Source: Neptunomonas marina (lineage in GTDB: Bacteria > Pseudomonadota > Gammaproteobacteria > Pseudomonadales > Balneatricaceae). From it: 64,000 bases of DNA. How positions within the stretch are numbered: position 1 is the first letter of the stretch; the number at the start of each line of letters is the position of its first letter. Below the pieces are notes generated by a model, which did not search any database, had not been told where the DNA came from, and was given only the letters and a program-made list of their open reading frames with translations. Location of the stretch: the NCBI RefSeq assembly GCF_004005935.1, contig NZ_SACQ01000009.1:26057-90056 (forward strand). The letters are read 5' to 3'. Positions 16,959 through 24,995 of this stretch are shown in pieces. Made by a program: the position numbers and the translations under genes.

Positions 16959-18119
16959 ATGAGTGATTTAATTGAGCTTTATGAAGAGCGTGCAAAGCAG
17001 CCGATGGAAACAGCACTAAGCTTGCCGTTCGCCGTTTATAGAGACGAAGCAATAGCCGCTTTGGAAGCGCAGAAGATATTTCATCAACAATGGGTGTTTG
17101 TCTGTGCCGTTGACTTGTTGAAAGAGGTGGGTAGTTACTACGCCTTTACGTTAGCGGGTGAGTCGATTGCAGTTGTGCATGGAAAAGACGGCCACATTCG
17201 GGCGATGTCCAATAACTGTAGCCACCGCGGTACTCCGCTTCTCGAGACCGGATTTGGGCGTATCGAGCGAAATATCGTGTGCCCTTACCATGCATGGACT
17301 TACGCAGATGACGGTGCACTGAAAGGAGCGCCTTTTGATAATGGCTGTGTGAACAAGCACCTTCACGCATTACCTAAATATGCGCTAACCGAGTGGATGG
17401 GCTTATTATTCATTAACTTGAGCGATGCGCCTGAAGATCTCGCTGCGAATTTTAACCGGATTAATCCCTATCTTGCTAACTACCCGCTTGACCAGTTCAA
17501 ACATGCCTATGTGGGTGTGTCAGAGCGTTGGAATAGTAACTGGAAGCTGGCTGTTGAGAACGGTATCGAAAGCTACCATCTTTTTATGGTGCACCGAGAG
17601 ACGCTGGAAGTGAATACGCCTAGTAAGAAAGCTTACTATGTCGCTGGGGGCGCTGATTGGAGTATCACCGGTGGTGAGATCGTTACACCGCGCGGAGCGT
17701 TAGCTCAATTGTTCTCTGGAAGTTTGCCAGAGTGCGCGAATCACTACTTACTGATCTACTTGCCACCCGGCTTTATCGGTATTTTAACTTATGAGTCCTT
17801 TGATTGGATCGCTATCACACCGGACGGTGCAGAGCACTGCTTGGTGCAAAGTGGTGGGCTTACCGCTCACAAAATCAGTACTGAAGATGTGGCAAAGGAC
17901 AGCTTCACCAACGCATTTTTAAGTGAAGATAAAGCAATTTGCGAGCGGGTACAGGCGGGCATGGGTTCAACGCATCACAGTGGCGGCAAGCTACTTGAAG
18001 TGGAGCGGATTGTTGTGGATTTCCATCAATACCTCGCGAAATGCCTATTTAATCACTCCGCAGCGGCTATTCACGAAACCGATGCTGCGCAGCTGTTCCG
18101 TGGCGAGCTTGCGGAGTGA
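16959..18119 (+). CDS. Rieske non-heme iron oxygenase, alpha subunit type
   Basis: A 386-residue ring-hydroxylating-type oxygenase. The Rieske 2Fe-2S ligands are in NNCSHRGTPLL and VCPYHAWTY (C-x-H and C-x2-H), residues about 85-110. The mononuclear iron site follows in ENGIESYHLFMVH, supplying two histidines. It would oxygenate or demethylate an organic substrate using electrons from a reductase that is not encoded nearby. The ATG at 16959 is chosen; the longer frame from 16896 runs through the operator. It is divergent from the TetR gene and followed by a small membrane protein. Related enzymes act on aromatic acids or quaternary amines; the substrate is unknown. Confidence 0.87.
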   Translation: MSDLIELYEERAKQPMETALSLPFAVYRDEAIAALEAQKIFHQQWVFVCAVDLLKEVGSYYAFTLAGESIAVVHGKDGHIRAMSNNCSHRGTPLLETGFGRIERNIVCPYHAWTYADDGALKGAPFDNGCVNKHLHALPKYALTEWMGLLFINLSDAPEDLAANFNRINPYLANYPLDQFKHAYVGVSERWNSNWKLAVENGIESYHLFMVHRETLEVNTPSKKAYYVAGGADWSITGGEIVTPRGALAQLFSGSLPECANHYLLIYLPPGFIGILTYESFDWIAITPDGAEHCLVQSGGLTAHKISTEDVAKDSFTNAFLSEDKAICERVQAGMGSTHHSGGKLLEVERIVVDFHQYLAKCLFNHSAAAIHETDAAQLFRGELAE

Positions 18120-18168
18120 GTGGTTATCACTGTATCGAACCGACTGAAATGTGACCAAGAGATCGACC

Positions 18169-18522
18169 ATGAAAAACCGTAACCCCTCGAGTGTGAAAGT
18201 GTCGAATCCTGTGGCGGCTGGGAGTAGCCGCCAAGCTCAACGTGCCAGTGGCGCTCAACCTTGGCCTTGGCGCACGCTGCTTGGTGTCGGCATGATTCTC
18301 GCTGAGCTTTGGTTCAACACCGGTATTATCTGGGGGCTATTTATGTTGCTGTGGGCTGTTATGGGCGTGTTATCGGGGCAAACTTATATCTTCGAACCCC
18401 TTATTAAAGAGGAGTATCCGGTATTATTTTGGTGTGTCATCACACTCTGGTTTGTGATTGCGGGGCTGCTTTTTATAAGCAACCCCTATATCTACGGCCT
18501 AATTTCGAGTGCAATGAAGTAG
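18169..18522 (+). CDS. Small membrane protein of unknown function
   Basis: A 117-residue protein with a basic, polar N-terminal part (about 35 residues) and two or three hydrophobic segments (LGVGMILAELWFNTGIIWGL, LFMLLWAVMGVLSG and CVITLWFVIAGLLFI). I do not recognise the family. It lies 49 bases after the Rieske gene and is followed by a terminator, so it is probably the second gene of that unit. The ATG at 18169 is preferred over a GTG at 18151. Confidence 0.65.
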   Translation: MKNRNPSSVKVSNPVAAGSSRQAQRASGAQPWPWRTLLGVGMILAELWFNTGIIWGLFMLLWAVMGVLSGQTYIFEPLIKEEYPVLFWCVITLWFVIAGLLFISNPYIYGLISSAMK

Positions 18523-18545
18523 ACAAAAAAGGCGGGTTGGTAAAT

Positions 18546-18575
18546 AAAAAAGCGCGTTGTTGCACGCGCTTTTTT
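18546..18575. terminator. Bidirectional terminator between the Rieske and cfa operons
   Basis: A-rich and T-rich flanks surround GCGCGT / ACGCGC (6-base loop). It can stop transcription from both converging operons. Confidence 0.85.
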
Positions 18576-18587
18576 CATTTCTAAACC

Positions 18588-19823
18588 CTATGCTTTCGGT
18601 GTTAGCACAAAGAACCCTACATCAATCGAGTTCTCATCAAACCCACCTTCGCAGTAGGCAAGATAGTAGCGCCACAAGCGGTAAAAGCGATCATCAAAGC
18701 CTTGCTGGCGAATAGTAGGCCAGTGCTGCTCGAATTTAGCCGCCCACTCACGTAGTGTCTGAGCGTAATCATGGCCGAACATCTGTTGTGTAGTGAGCTC
18801 AAAACCATGCTCGTCGGCTTTTTTCCGCAACATCGCAACGCTAGGTAACATGCCGCCGGGAAATACGTAGCGTTGGATAAAGTCAGCTTGTTTTCGATAA
18901 CTATGAAAGCGCTCGTCGTCAATCGTGATGATCTGCAAAACCGCATTTGCGCCCGGTTTAAGCACTTGGTTGAGCTTGGCGAAGTAGGTATCCCAGTGAG
19001 ACTCGCCGACCGCCTCAAACATCTCGATGGATACTACACCATCATATTTGGCGTCCAGATCGCGATAGTCTGTTAGGCTTAAATTCACCTGCTCTTCAAA
19101 ACCAGCCGAGACCGCCACCTCCTGCGCCCACTTGAGCTGTTCAGTTGAGAGGGTGATGCCATCAACGTGGTAGCCTTGGCTGGCCGCTTGGTGGGCAAAA
19201 CCGCCCCAACCACAACCAATTTCGATAATCGAGGCGCCCTTGGGTGCATCCAAAAGCTCTAAGATACGGTTGTACTTATTCACCTGCGCAGCTTGCAGTG
19301 ATTCGCCGTAATCACGATACAACGCCGCCGAGTAGGTCATCGTATCGTCCAGCCAGAGCTGGTAGAAATCGTTACCAAGATCATAATGCGCGGCGATGTT
19401 ACGGCGGCTGCCCTGTTTCGTATTATCGCGACGCTTGTGATACAGGTTATGCAAGGCTTGAACCAGAAAACGTGCTTTCGCTAGGCCGCTGAGGGCGTGC
19501 TCGTTGCGTAAGCCCCAGCGGATGAGTGCGCTCAAGTCGCTGCTATCCCATTCACCGGCAAGGTAGGCTTCCGACCAGCCATTGATGCCGCCGGTCAACA
19601 AGCGCAGGAAGGGCTTTAGACTGTGCAGTTTTAGGTCAGCTTTCGGTGCTTGCTCAACGGCAGCTCCCATCCGCTTTTGATAGCCACTTGGGAACGTAAC
19701 TAATAAGCCCGATTCGGCCTCTTGCAGCGCAGTAGACAAGCGCTGTGCGACGCGCTGCTCTAACCAGCTTTTGGGAGCATCGCTCGATACAGCTGTGTTC
19801 GATAATGGCTCATAGGCTTTCAT
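18588..19823 (-). CDS. cfa: Cyclopropane-fatty-acyl-phospholipid synthase family methyltransferase
   Basis: A 411-residue SAM-dependent enzyme that methylenates or methylates unsaturated acyl chains of membrane phospholipids. The SAM loop is SIIEIGCGWGGFAHQA near residue 195; the acyl-site signatures AAHYDLGNDFYQLWLDD and FIQRYVFPGGMLP are intact. It overlaps the DUF1365 gene by 14 bases and is the last gene of an amine-oxidase-like / DUF1365 / cfa operon. In Rhodobacter, ChrR-RpoE-controlled cfa relatives take part in cyclopropane and furan fatty acid formation, so the product here may not be a plain cyclopropane. Confidence 0.92.
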   Translation of the reverse strand: MKAYEPLSNTAVSSDAPKSWLEQRVAQRLSTALQEAESGLLVTFPSGYQKRMGAAVEQAPKADLKLHSLKPFLRLLTGGINGWSEAYLAGEWDSSDLSALIRWGLRNEHALSGLAKARFLVQALHNLYHKRRDNTKQGSRRNIAAHYDLGNDFYQLWLDDTMTYSAALYRDYGESLQAAQVNKYNRILELLDAPKGASIIEIGCGWGGFAHQAASQGYHVDGITLSTEQLKWAQEVAVSAGFEEQVNLSLTDYRDLDAKYDGVVSIEMFEAVGESHWDTYFAKLNQVLKPGANAVLQIITIDDERFHSYRKQADFIQRYVFPGGMLPSVAMLRKKADEHGFELTTQQMFGHDYAQTLREWAAKFEQHWPTIRQQGFDDRFYRLWRYYLAYCEGGFDENSIDVGFFVLTPKA

Positions 19824-20622
19824 AGTGAAACTCTCCGTGGTCGTCCTGCCAGCTTATGCTTTGGCTGATCTCTTTATCTCTAGGTTGAATCACAAGTTTT
19901 TTGCGCCATAACTTCAGCGCTTCCCAGTGAATCGCAGTGATCACTTTGAGGGTCATCAAAGGGTATTTCGTAAAGGCTTTGATCAATTGCTTATCGTTTA
20001 GCGTTTGATGAGTGCCGGTGAAGGTGGCATGCAAGATAGGGTGCCGTTGCTCGCTTTCGCTATCCACCTCTGTTTGGCGAATACAAACAGCCACTTGTTT
20101 CGTCGGCGGTACAATCCTAAAACCGTACGCGGTATCCATCGGCATAAAAGGGCTAACGTACATCAACTTGTTGCACTGCTGACGCAGTACAGTCGCGCCT
20201 TGCTCAGCCTTTACCAAGTAGGTGTGGCGCGAGCCAAACGTGTTATTAACTTCGTACAGCACCACCTCGAGCTCTTGTTGGCGGTTGTAACAAAAATAGA
20301 CGCTTAACGGATTAAAGGTATAACCCAAAATGCGGGGATAGCAGAGCACGCGGATTGAATCTGTTGCGCTCTCGAAGCCCCGCTTGCTGAGTAGCTGAGT
20401 GATCCTTGTGCGTAACCCTCGCTCACCGCTGCCATGGTCCTTCTCGTGAAATGAGAACAGATTGAAACGATTGACGGAGAAAAAACGCAGTTTATTCAGG
20501 CGCTCAAGCTCATCAAGGTCGATCAAACAGGAGAACACGCGATAGATAAAGCGATGTGTCGCTGGGCGAAAGCGATGATGCATCACATGCCCTTCGTACA
20601 GCGCTGATGCGAGTTTATCCAT
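19810..20622 (-). CDS. DUF1365 family protein
   Basis: A 270-residue protein of the DUF1365 family, recognisable by the start SALYEGHVMHHRFRPATHRF, the central LCYPRILGYTFNPLSVYFCY and VVLYEVNNTFGSRHTY. No enzymatic activity is firmly assigned. The gene almost always neighbours an amine-oxidase-like flavoprotein and a Cfa-type methyltransferase, as here, so a role in acyl-chain modification is the usual inference. It overlaps both neighbours (8 and 14 bases), so translation is coupled. Confidence 0.88.
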   Translation of the reverse strand: MDKLASALYEGHVMHHRFRPATHRFIYRVFSCLIDLDELERLNKLRFFSVNRFNLFSFHEKDHGSGERGLRTRITQLLSKRGFESATDSIRVLCYPRILGYTFNPLSVYFCYNRQQELEVVLYEVNNTFGSRHTYLVKAEQGATVLRQQCNKLMYVSPFMPMDTAYGFRIVPPTKQVAVCIRQTEVDSESEQRHPILHATFTGTHQTLNDKQLIKAFTKYPLMTLKVITAIHWEALKLWRKKLVIQPRDKEISQSISWQDDHGEFHYESL

Positions 20623-22000
20623 GCGCTTGCTCCTTTTGAGGGCGGCTCAAAGGTTTGGGTGTGGTGTCAGTGACAAAAATACGGGTGTTTGGCTCATCGA
20701 GCTGCCATGGGCGCGGGATGCCTCCCAACTGCTCGGCTACAGCGATCCCCGATTGAATACCATCTTCGTGGAAACCATAGCCAAAATAAGCGCCACAGAA
20801 CCAAGTGCGATGCTTACCTTGGAGCGACCATAGCTGTTGTTGAGAGGTGAGGGCATCTTTCCCAAACTCTGGGTGGTCATAAAAGAAGCTGCGTAAAATG
20901 GTGCCTTGTGCAGGCTCCTCGAGTGGATTGAGCGACACAAAAACCGGGCGCTCAACACCAATCGGTTGCAGCTTGTTCATCCAATAGGTCACCGAGACAC
21001 GCTGTGAGTCATCGCGCTCTCCTTCAGAGAGGTAGTTCCAGCTCGACCATGCCGCCTCGCGCTGTGGCATTAGGCTAGCATCTAGGTGTAGGTAGGCTTT
21101 GTTACGCTGGTATGGGAAGCGTTGTAACAGCGTGCGTTCATCCCCTGTTGCATCTGCAAGCAAAGACAAGGCCTGATCTGAATGGCAAGCAAGCACGACA
21201 TCGTCGTAAATCTCTTGGTTGCCATGGTGGTCTTCGACGACAACATAGTCGTCAAACCGGGTGATTTTGTGTACGCGGCTATTTAAGCGAATCGAGTCGC
21301 CTAACGCGTCAGCAACCTTATCGACATATTGGCGGCTGCCACCAACGACGGTGCGCCACTGGGGGCGGTCTTTGAGTTGCACTAGACCATGGTTTTGGCA
21401 GAAACGCAGGAACGCGCCAGCTGGGTAGTTGAGCATCTTATCGACAGGTGTTGACCAAATCGCTGCACCCATTGGTAGCAGGTGGTCGTATATAAAGGTA
21501 TCTGCGTACTTCTCGCTTTTCAGCAGCTCGCCCAGTGACATACGCTCTAGGTCGTATTTTTGATGTAGGGTACTAGCATCACGATAGAAGCGCAGCAGCT
21601 CTCTTACCATTTTCCAGAAGATTGGTCGGAACGTGTTGCGCTTTTGGGCGAGTAATCCAGCAAGTCCGGTTCCGGCGTATTCCAGTTGTCCGCTATTAAT
21701 TGATACTGCGAATGACATGTCGGTTTCGCATGTTTTAACCTGTAAACTCTCAAAAAATCTGACTAGATTTGGGTAGTTCACTGGGTTGTAAACAATGAAA
21801 CCGGTGTCCACATCAATGATTTGGTTGTCTACACTGCAAGTAATTGTATTGGAGTGTCCGCCTAGGCGATCATCTTTTTCATATAGGGTTACGTCGTGAA
21901 CCTGATTGAGGAGCCAAGCGCAACTTAATCCAGATATGCCGGAGCCGATCACCGCGATTTTGCGGGGGTGTATGGCTTTTAAGTTGTTATTCGATTCCAT
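20615..22000 (-). CDS. FAD-dependent amine-oxidase-like protein (COG2907 type)
   Basis: A 461-residue flavoprotein. The dinucleotide loop is KIAVIGSGISGLSCAWLL near residue 20, then TLYEKDDRLGGHSNTI, and the C-terminal FAD contact is WFCGAYFGYGFHEDG. It has the amine-oxidase/phytoene-desaturase-like fold and may desaturate or oxidise a lipid. The ATG at 22000 is chosen because the candidate ECF promoter (22044-22071, minus) lies between it and an upstream GTG at 22072, which would then be untranscribed. It is the first gene of the operon with DUF1365 and cfa, divergent from the ECF sigma gene. Confidence 0.87.
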   Translation of the reverse strand: MESNNNLKAIHPRKIAVIGSGISGLSCAWLLNQVHDVTLYEKDDRLGGHSNTITCSVDNQIIDVDTGFIVYNPVNYPNLVRFFESLQVKTCETDMSFAVSINSGQLEYAGTGLAGLLAQKRNTFRPIFWKMVRELLRFYRDASTLHQKYDLERMSLGELLKSEKYADTFIYDHLLPMGAAIWSTPVDKMLNYPAGAFLRFCQNHGLVQLKDRPQWRTVVGGSRQYVDKVADALGDSIRLNSRVHKITRFDDYVVVEDHHGNQEIYDDVVLACHSDQALSLLADATGDERTLLQRFPYQRNKAYLHLDASLMPQREAAWSSWNYLSEGERDDSQRVSVTYWMNKLQPIGVERPVFVSLNPLEEPAQGTILRSFFYDHPEFGKDALTSQQQLWSLQGKHRTWFCGAYFGYGFHEDGIQSGIAVAEQLGGIPRPWQLDEPNTRIFVTDTTPKPLSRPQKEQAHG

Positions 22001-22043
22001 AATGTAGTTCTCAGTCGGCAGGAAAGTGTTGATGTTAGTGGAG

Positions 22044-22071
22044 TTTACGCGATCCCCTGTGAAAAAGATCA
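22044..22071 (-). promoter_or_regulatory. Candidate ECF-sigma promoter, copy 2 (amine-oxidase/DUF1365/cfa operon)
   Basis: On the minus strand TGATCT (22071-22066) and TAAA (22047-22044) are 18 bases apart with CG before TAAA. The ATG at 22000 lies 44 bases past the element. Confidence 0.78.
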
Positions 22072-22098
22072 CTACGATAGCCTTTTGCCCAACTCATA

Positions 22099-22126
22099 TG
22101 ATCTGAATTAAATCCACCAGCGTAAG
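22099..22126 (+). promoter_or_regulatory. Candidate ECF-sigma promoter, copy 3 (sigma factor autoregulation)
   Basis: TGATCT (22099-22104) and TAAG (22123-22126) are separated by 18 bases with CG before TAAG. The -10 part overlaps the TAAGGAG ribosome-site-like sequence in front of the annotated ATG (22134). A transcript from here would be leaderless or would use the downstream ATG at 22176. Confidence 0.72.
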
Positions 22127-22133
22127 GAGCGTT

Positions 22134-22727
22134 ATGGATAACAAACCACCGGGTGATGAAGTGGAAAATATAGCTATGATCAGGCCGACAACGGCTCAAG
22201 ATTGGAGCGCTCTGCTGGAGCGGGTTGCAGAGGAACGCGACCGCAGCTCGTTTGTGCAGCTATTCCAGCATTTTGCACCGCGTGTAAAGTCTTACATTTT
22301 GCGTCTTGGGCTAGTGGAATCAACCGCCGAAGAGATTATGCAAGAAACGATGCTATCCGTATGGAGAAAAGCGCATCTGTATCATCGCAAAAAAGCATCG
22401 GCTAGCACGTGGATTTTCACGCTCGCGCGGAACCAAAGTATCGATTGGATGCGAAAACAGAAGTATCCAGAGTATGGCTTGGAGGAGTGGCACGAAGAGC
22501 CAGACGACTCAAAAGACGAGTGTGCAGATTCCGTTTTAACAGATCGAATGATAAAAGCGATCAACACGTTGCCGGAAAACCAAGCACAAGTTATCTATAT
22601 GTCGTTTTTTGAGGGCCGATCACACACCGATATTTCGGATCGGTTAGGCGTGCCGCTTGGGAGCGTCAAATCGCGCATCCGACTAGCCTCTGAGAAGTTG
22701 AAACACATGTGGAGAGATGATGTATGA
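22134..22727 (+). CDS. ECF RNA polymerase sigma factor (ChrR-associated group)
   Basis: A 197-residue ECF sigma factor. Region 2 runs through RVKSYILRLGLVESTAEEIM and the -10-reading STWIFTLARNQSIDWMRKQ; region 4 has EGRSHTDISDRLGVPLGSVK for -35 recognition. Partner and layout mark it as the ECF11-like group: the anti-sigma ChrR follows with a 4-base overlap. It would recognise the TGATCT-N18-TAA elements found at four places in this island and drive its own operon. The start is uncertain: the ATG at 22134 has a good ribosome site, but that site is part of the candidate promoter, so the ATG at 22176 is possible. Confidence 0.9.
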   Translation: MDNKPPGDEVENIAMIRPTTAQDWSALLERVAEERDRSSFVQLFQHFAPRVKSYILRLGLVESTAEEIMQETMLSVWRKAHLYHRKKASASTWIFTLARNQSIDWMRKQKYPEYGLEEWHEEPDDSKDECADSVLTDRMIKAINTLPENQAQVIYMSFFEGRSHTDISDRLGVPLGSVKSRIRLASEKLKHMWRDDV

Positions 22728-23398
22728 ACGTTAAACATCACCTTGATGAAGCGACATTGGTCAGCTATGCGGCTGGATCGATGTCACAGGCGATGGCGTT
22801 GGTGGTTGCGTGCCACATTGCCATGTGCCCTAAATGCCGTGAACGTGTCAAAGACTCTGAGGCGATCGGAGGCATGCTGCTAGAAGGTTTGCAGCCTGCG
22901 GCTATTAAAGGCGATGCGCTCGATTCAGTGCTAGCCGCGCTCGATAATGAGCCATCAGTTAATGCCGCAATCGCGCCGACAGAGATTCACCGTGATCGCG
23001 CCGTAGATGCCCGTTCGGTCCCAGCGCCGTTACAGGATTACATTGGCGGATCGTTAGACACCGTTGAGTGGCGAACTATTGTTCCTGGTGTTTACTATCA
23101 CGACCTGCCATGCAAATCAGAACGCGGCGGCGTGTCGCGGTTGCTGCGTATAGCGCCGGGCAAAGCGATGTTACCGCACTCGCACGATGGAAATGAGCTA
23201 ACCTTAATATTGCAAGGCTCGTTCTCTGATGAGGTTGGCCGCTTTACAGCCGGTGATATTGCCGATCTGGATGGTGATATCGAACATCAGCCACTGGTGG
23301 ACAGTGAAGTTGACTGTATCTGTTTGATCGCTACAGAGGCGCCGCTGAAGTTCAGCACCTTGCTAGGAAAAATTGTACAACCGATTACCGGTTTCTAG
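22724..23398 (+). CDS. chrR: ChrR-type anti-sigma factor (zinc-binding, cupin domain)
   Basis: A 224-residue anti-sigma factor. The N-terminal zinc site matches Rhodobacter sphaeroides ChrR in position: His 6, His 31, Cys 35 and Cys 38 (ACHIAMCPKCRE). The C-terminal cupin domain keeps the metal-binding HSHDGNE pattern near residue 147 and a later histidine (DIEHQPL). ChrR holds the sigma factor until singlet oxygen or organic hydroperoxides trigger its release. The gene overlaps the sigma gene by 4 bases. The same signal is the best guess here, though not demonstrated. Confidence 0.92.
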   Translation: MNVKHHLDEATLVSYAAGSMSQAMALVVACHIAMCPKCRERVKDSEAIGGMLLEGLQPAAIKGDALDSVLAALDNEPSVNAAIAPTEIHRDRAVDARSVPAPLQDYIGGSLDTVEWRTIVPGVYYHDLPCKSERGGVSRLLRIAPGKAMLPHSHDGNELTLILQGSFSDEVGRFTAGDIADLDGDIEHQPLVDSEVDCICLIATEAPLKFSTLLGKIVQPITGF

Positions 23399-23433
23399 TG
23401 TCACTGGAAGCTATTTTTACTAGAGGGTAGGTC

Positions 23434-24399
23434 ATGGAAAGTTCAGAGCAAAAACCATCTATTCCTGTTGGGATCAGCGCGTGTTTGCTAGGCCAGAAAG
23501 TCCGATTTGACGGCGGCCATAAACAATCGCGCTATTGCTTGAATGTGCTTAGTGATTGCTTCGAGTTTATCTCTTTCTGTCCTGAAGTTGCGATCGGATT
23601 GCCGATCCCGCGTGAGCCGATACGCCTCGTTGGAGACGCTGATGCCCCTCGTGTTGTCGGTACAAAAGATCCATCGATGGACGTAACCGATAAGCTGCAC
23701 GCCTACGCCGAAGAGGTGTTCGAGTCACACAAAGAGTTATGCGGCTACGTGTTGATGAAGGGTTCGCCCAGCTGCGGCATGGAGCGCGTCAAGATCTATC
23801 ATGAAAATGGTATGCCCAACATATCAGGGCGCGGTGCGTATGCTGCACGTTTAATGGACCTGCATCCTGCGTTACCAGTGGAAGAGGAGGGGCGCTTACA
23901 CGACCCAATCCTCAGAGAAAACTTTATTACACGCGTTTTCGTTTATTACGAATGGCAACGCAGCGTGATGGAGCAACCCACGCTGCACAAAGTGATTCAG
24001 TTTCACAGTCGCCACAAGTATCAACTTATGGCGCACAGCTACGAGGGTTACCGGGAACTGGGTAAATATCTAGCGACTGATGCGCCCAAAGCGCCATTAG
24101 AAGAGGTGCTCAACACCTATATTTTGCGCTTAATGGAACACCTGACTAAACGTGCCAACCGTAAATCACACACCAATGTGTTGATGCACATTATGGGTTA
24201 CCTCAAGCGTGATATTGACTCTGAAACAAAGCAAGACTTACTAGATGCCATTGATCAGTACCGCACCAGCAAAGTTAACCTAACGGTGCCGCTTGCGTTG
24301 TTGAAGCATTATCTTAAACGCCATGGTAGTGATTACATAAAATCCCAGGCGTACCTAGACCCATATCCCCATGAGCTAGGGCTGCGCAATTACATTTAA
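23434..24399 (+). CDS. DUF523-DUF1722 fusion protein (YbbK/YbgA type)
   Basis: A 321-residue two-domain protein. Residues about 10-155 are DUF523: GISACLLGQKVRFDGGHKQS, FCPEVAIGLPIPREPIRLVG and VLMKGSPSCGMERVKIY with conserved cysteines. Residues about 195-310 are DUF1722 (YbgA), e.g. VIQFHSRHKYQLMAHSYEGY. Recent work links DUF523-type proteins to tRNA or sulfur chemistry in some bacteria, but no role is certain. The family often sits next to photolyase or light-response genes. Here it is the third gene of the sigma-chrR operon. Confidence 0.87.
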   Translation: MESSEQKPSIPVGISACLLGQKVRFDGGHKQSRYCLNVLSDCFEFISFCPEVAIGLPIPREPIRLVGDADAPRVVGTKDPSMDVTDKLHAYAEEVFESHKELCGYVLMKGSPSCGMERVKIYHENGMPNISGRGAYAARLMDLHPALPVEEEGRLHDPILRENFITRVFVYYEWQRSVMEQPTLHKVIQFHSRHKYQLMAHSYEGYRELGKYLATDAPKAPLEEVLNTYILRLMEHLTKRANRKSHTNVLMHIMGYLKRDIDSETKQDLLDAIDQYRTSKVNLTVPLALLKHYLKRHGSDYIKSQAYLDPYPHELGLRNYI

Positions 24400-24428
24400 T
24401 TTATATCGTGCGAAGTAGCGGAGGTGTT

Positions 24429-24995
24429 ATGGGCTTGAATCGTTTGGCGTTAAAGGCATGTTTAGTGGTAGCGATTGGGCCCTGCGCACCGTCCGCTTTT
24501 GCTCAGTCTTGCAGCGCTTTGTTGGATTACACCTTTAAACGGTTAGGCGAGACGCAAACGGAACGCCTCTGCGAAACGTACCAAGATAAGCTGGTTCTGG
24601 TGGTCAATACTGCCAGCAAGTGTGCGTTTACCCGCCAGTATGAAGGGCTTGAGGGCCTTTACTCCAAATACAAAGAGAAAGGCTTGGTGGTACTCGGCTT
24701 TCCATCGAATGATTTTGCCGGTCAAGAACCGGGTACCGAACAAGAAATTAGCGACTTCTGCCGCCTCACATACAGTGTGCAGTTCCCAATGTTCGAGAAG
24801 GTACACGCGCGTCAAGGCTCTGCACATCCTTTCTACCAGCAGCTAGCCGACGAGGCGGGCGAGTATCCCGGCTGGAACTTCCACAAATATCTCATCTCAC
24901 CCGAGGGCAAGCTGTTAGGCAGCTACAAAAGCCACATCGAGCCTAATGACACGACGCTCGTGAACCTCATCCAAGCGAACTTGCCGAATGAGTGA
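24429..24995 (+). CDS. Exported glutathione-peroxidase-family protein
   Basis: A 188-residue thiol peroxidase of the GPx family with a signal peptide (cleavage near AFAQS). The peroxidatic cysteine lies in VVNTASKCAFTRQYEGLEGL and the motif LGFPSNDFAGQEPGT is intact; a WNFHKYLI segment carries the catalytic Trp-Asn. It should reduce hydroperoxides in the periplasm, using thioredoxin-like rather than glutathione donors as is usual for bacterial members. GGAGGT precedes the ATG at 24429. Placement in a ChrR operon suits removal of lipid hydroperoxides made by singlet oxygen. It overlaps the next gene by 8 bases. Confidence 0.88.
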   Translation: MGLNRLALKACLVVAIGPCAPSAFAQSCSALLDYTFKRLGETQTERLCETYQDKLVLVVNTASKCAFTRQYEGLEGLYSKYKEKGLVVLGFPSNDFAGQEPGTEQEISDFCRLTYSVQFPMFEKVHARQGSAHPFYQQLADEAGEYPGWNFHKYLISPEGKLLGSYKSHIEPNDTTLVNLIQANLPNE

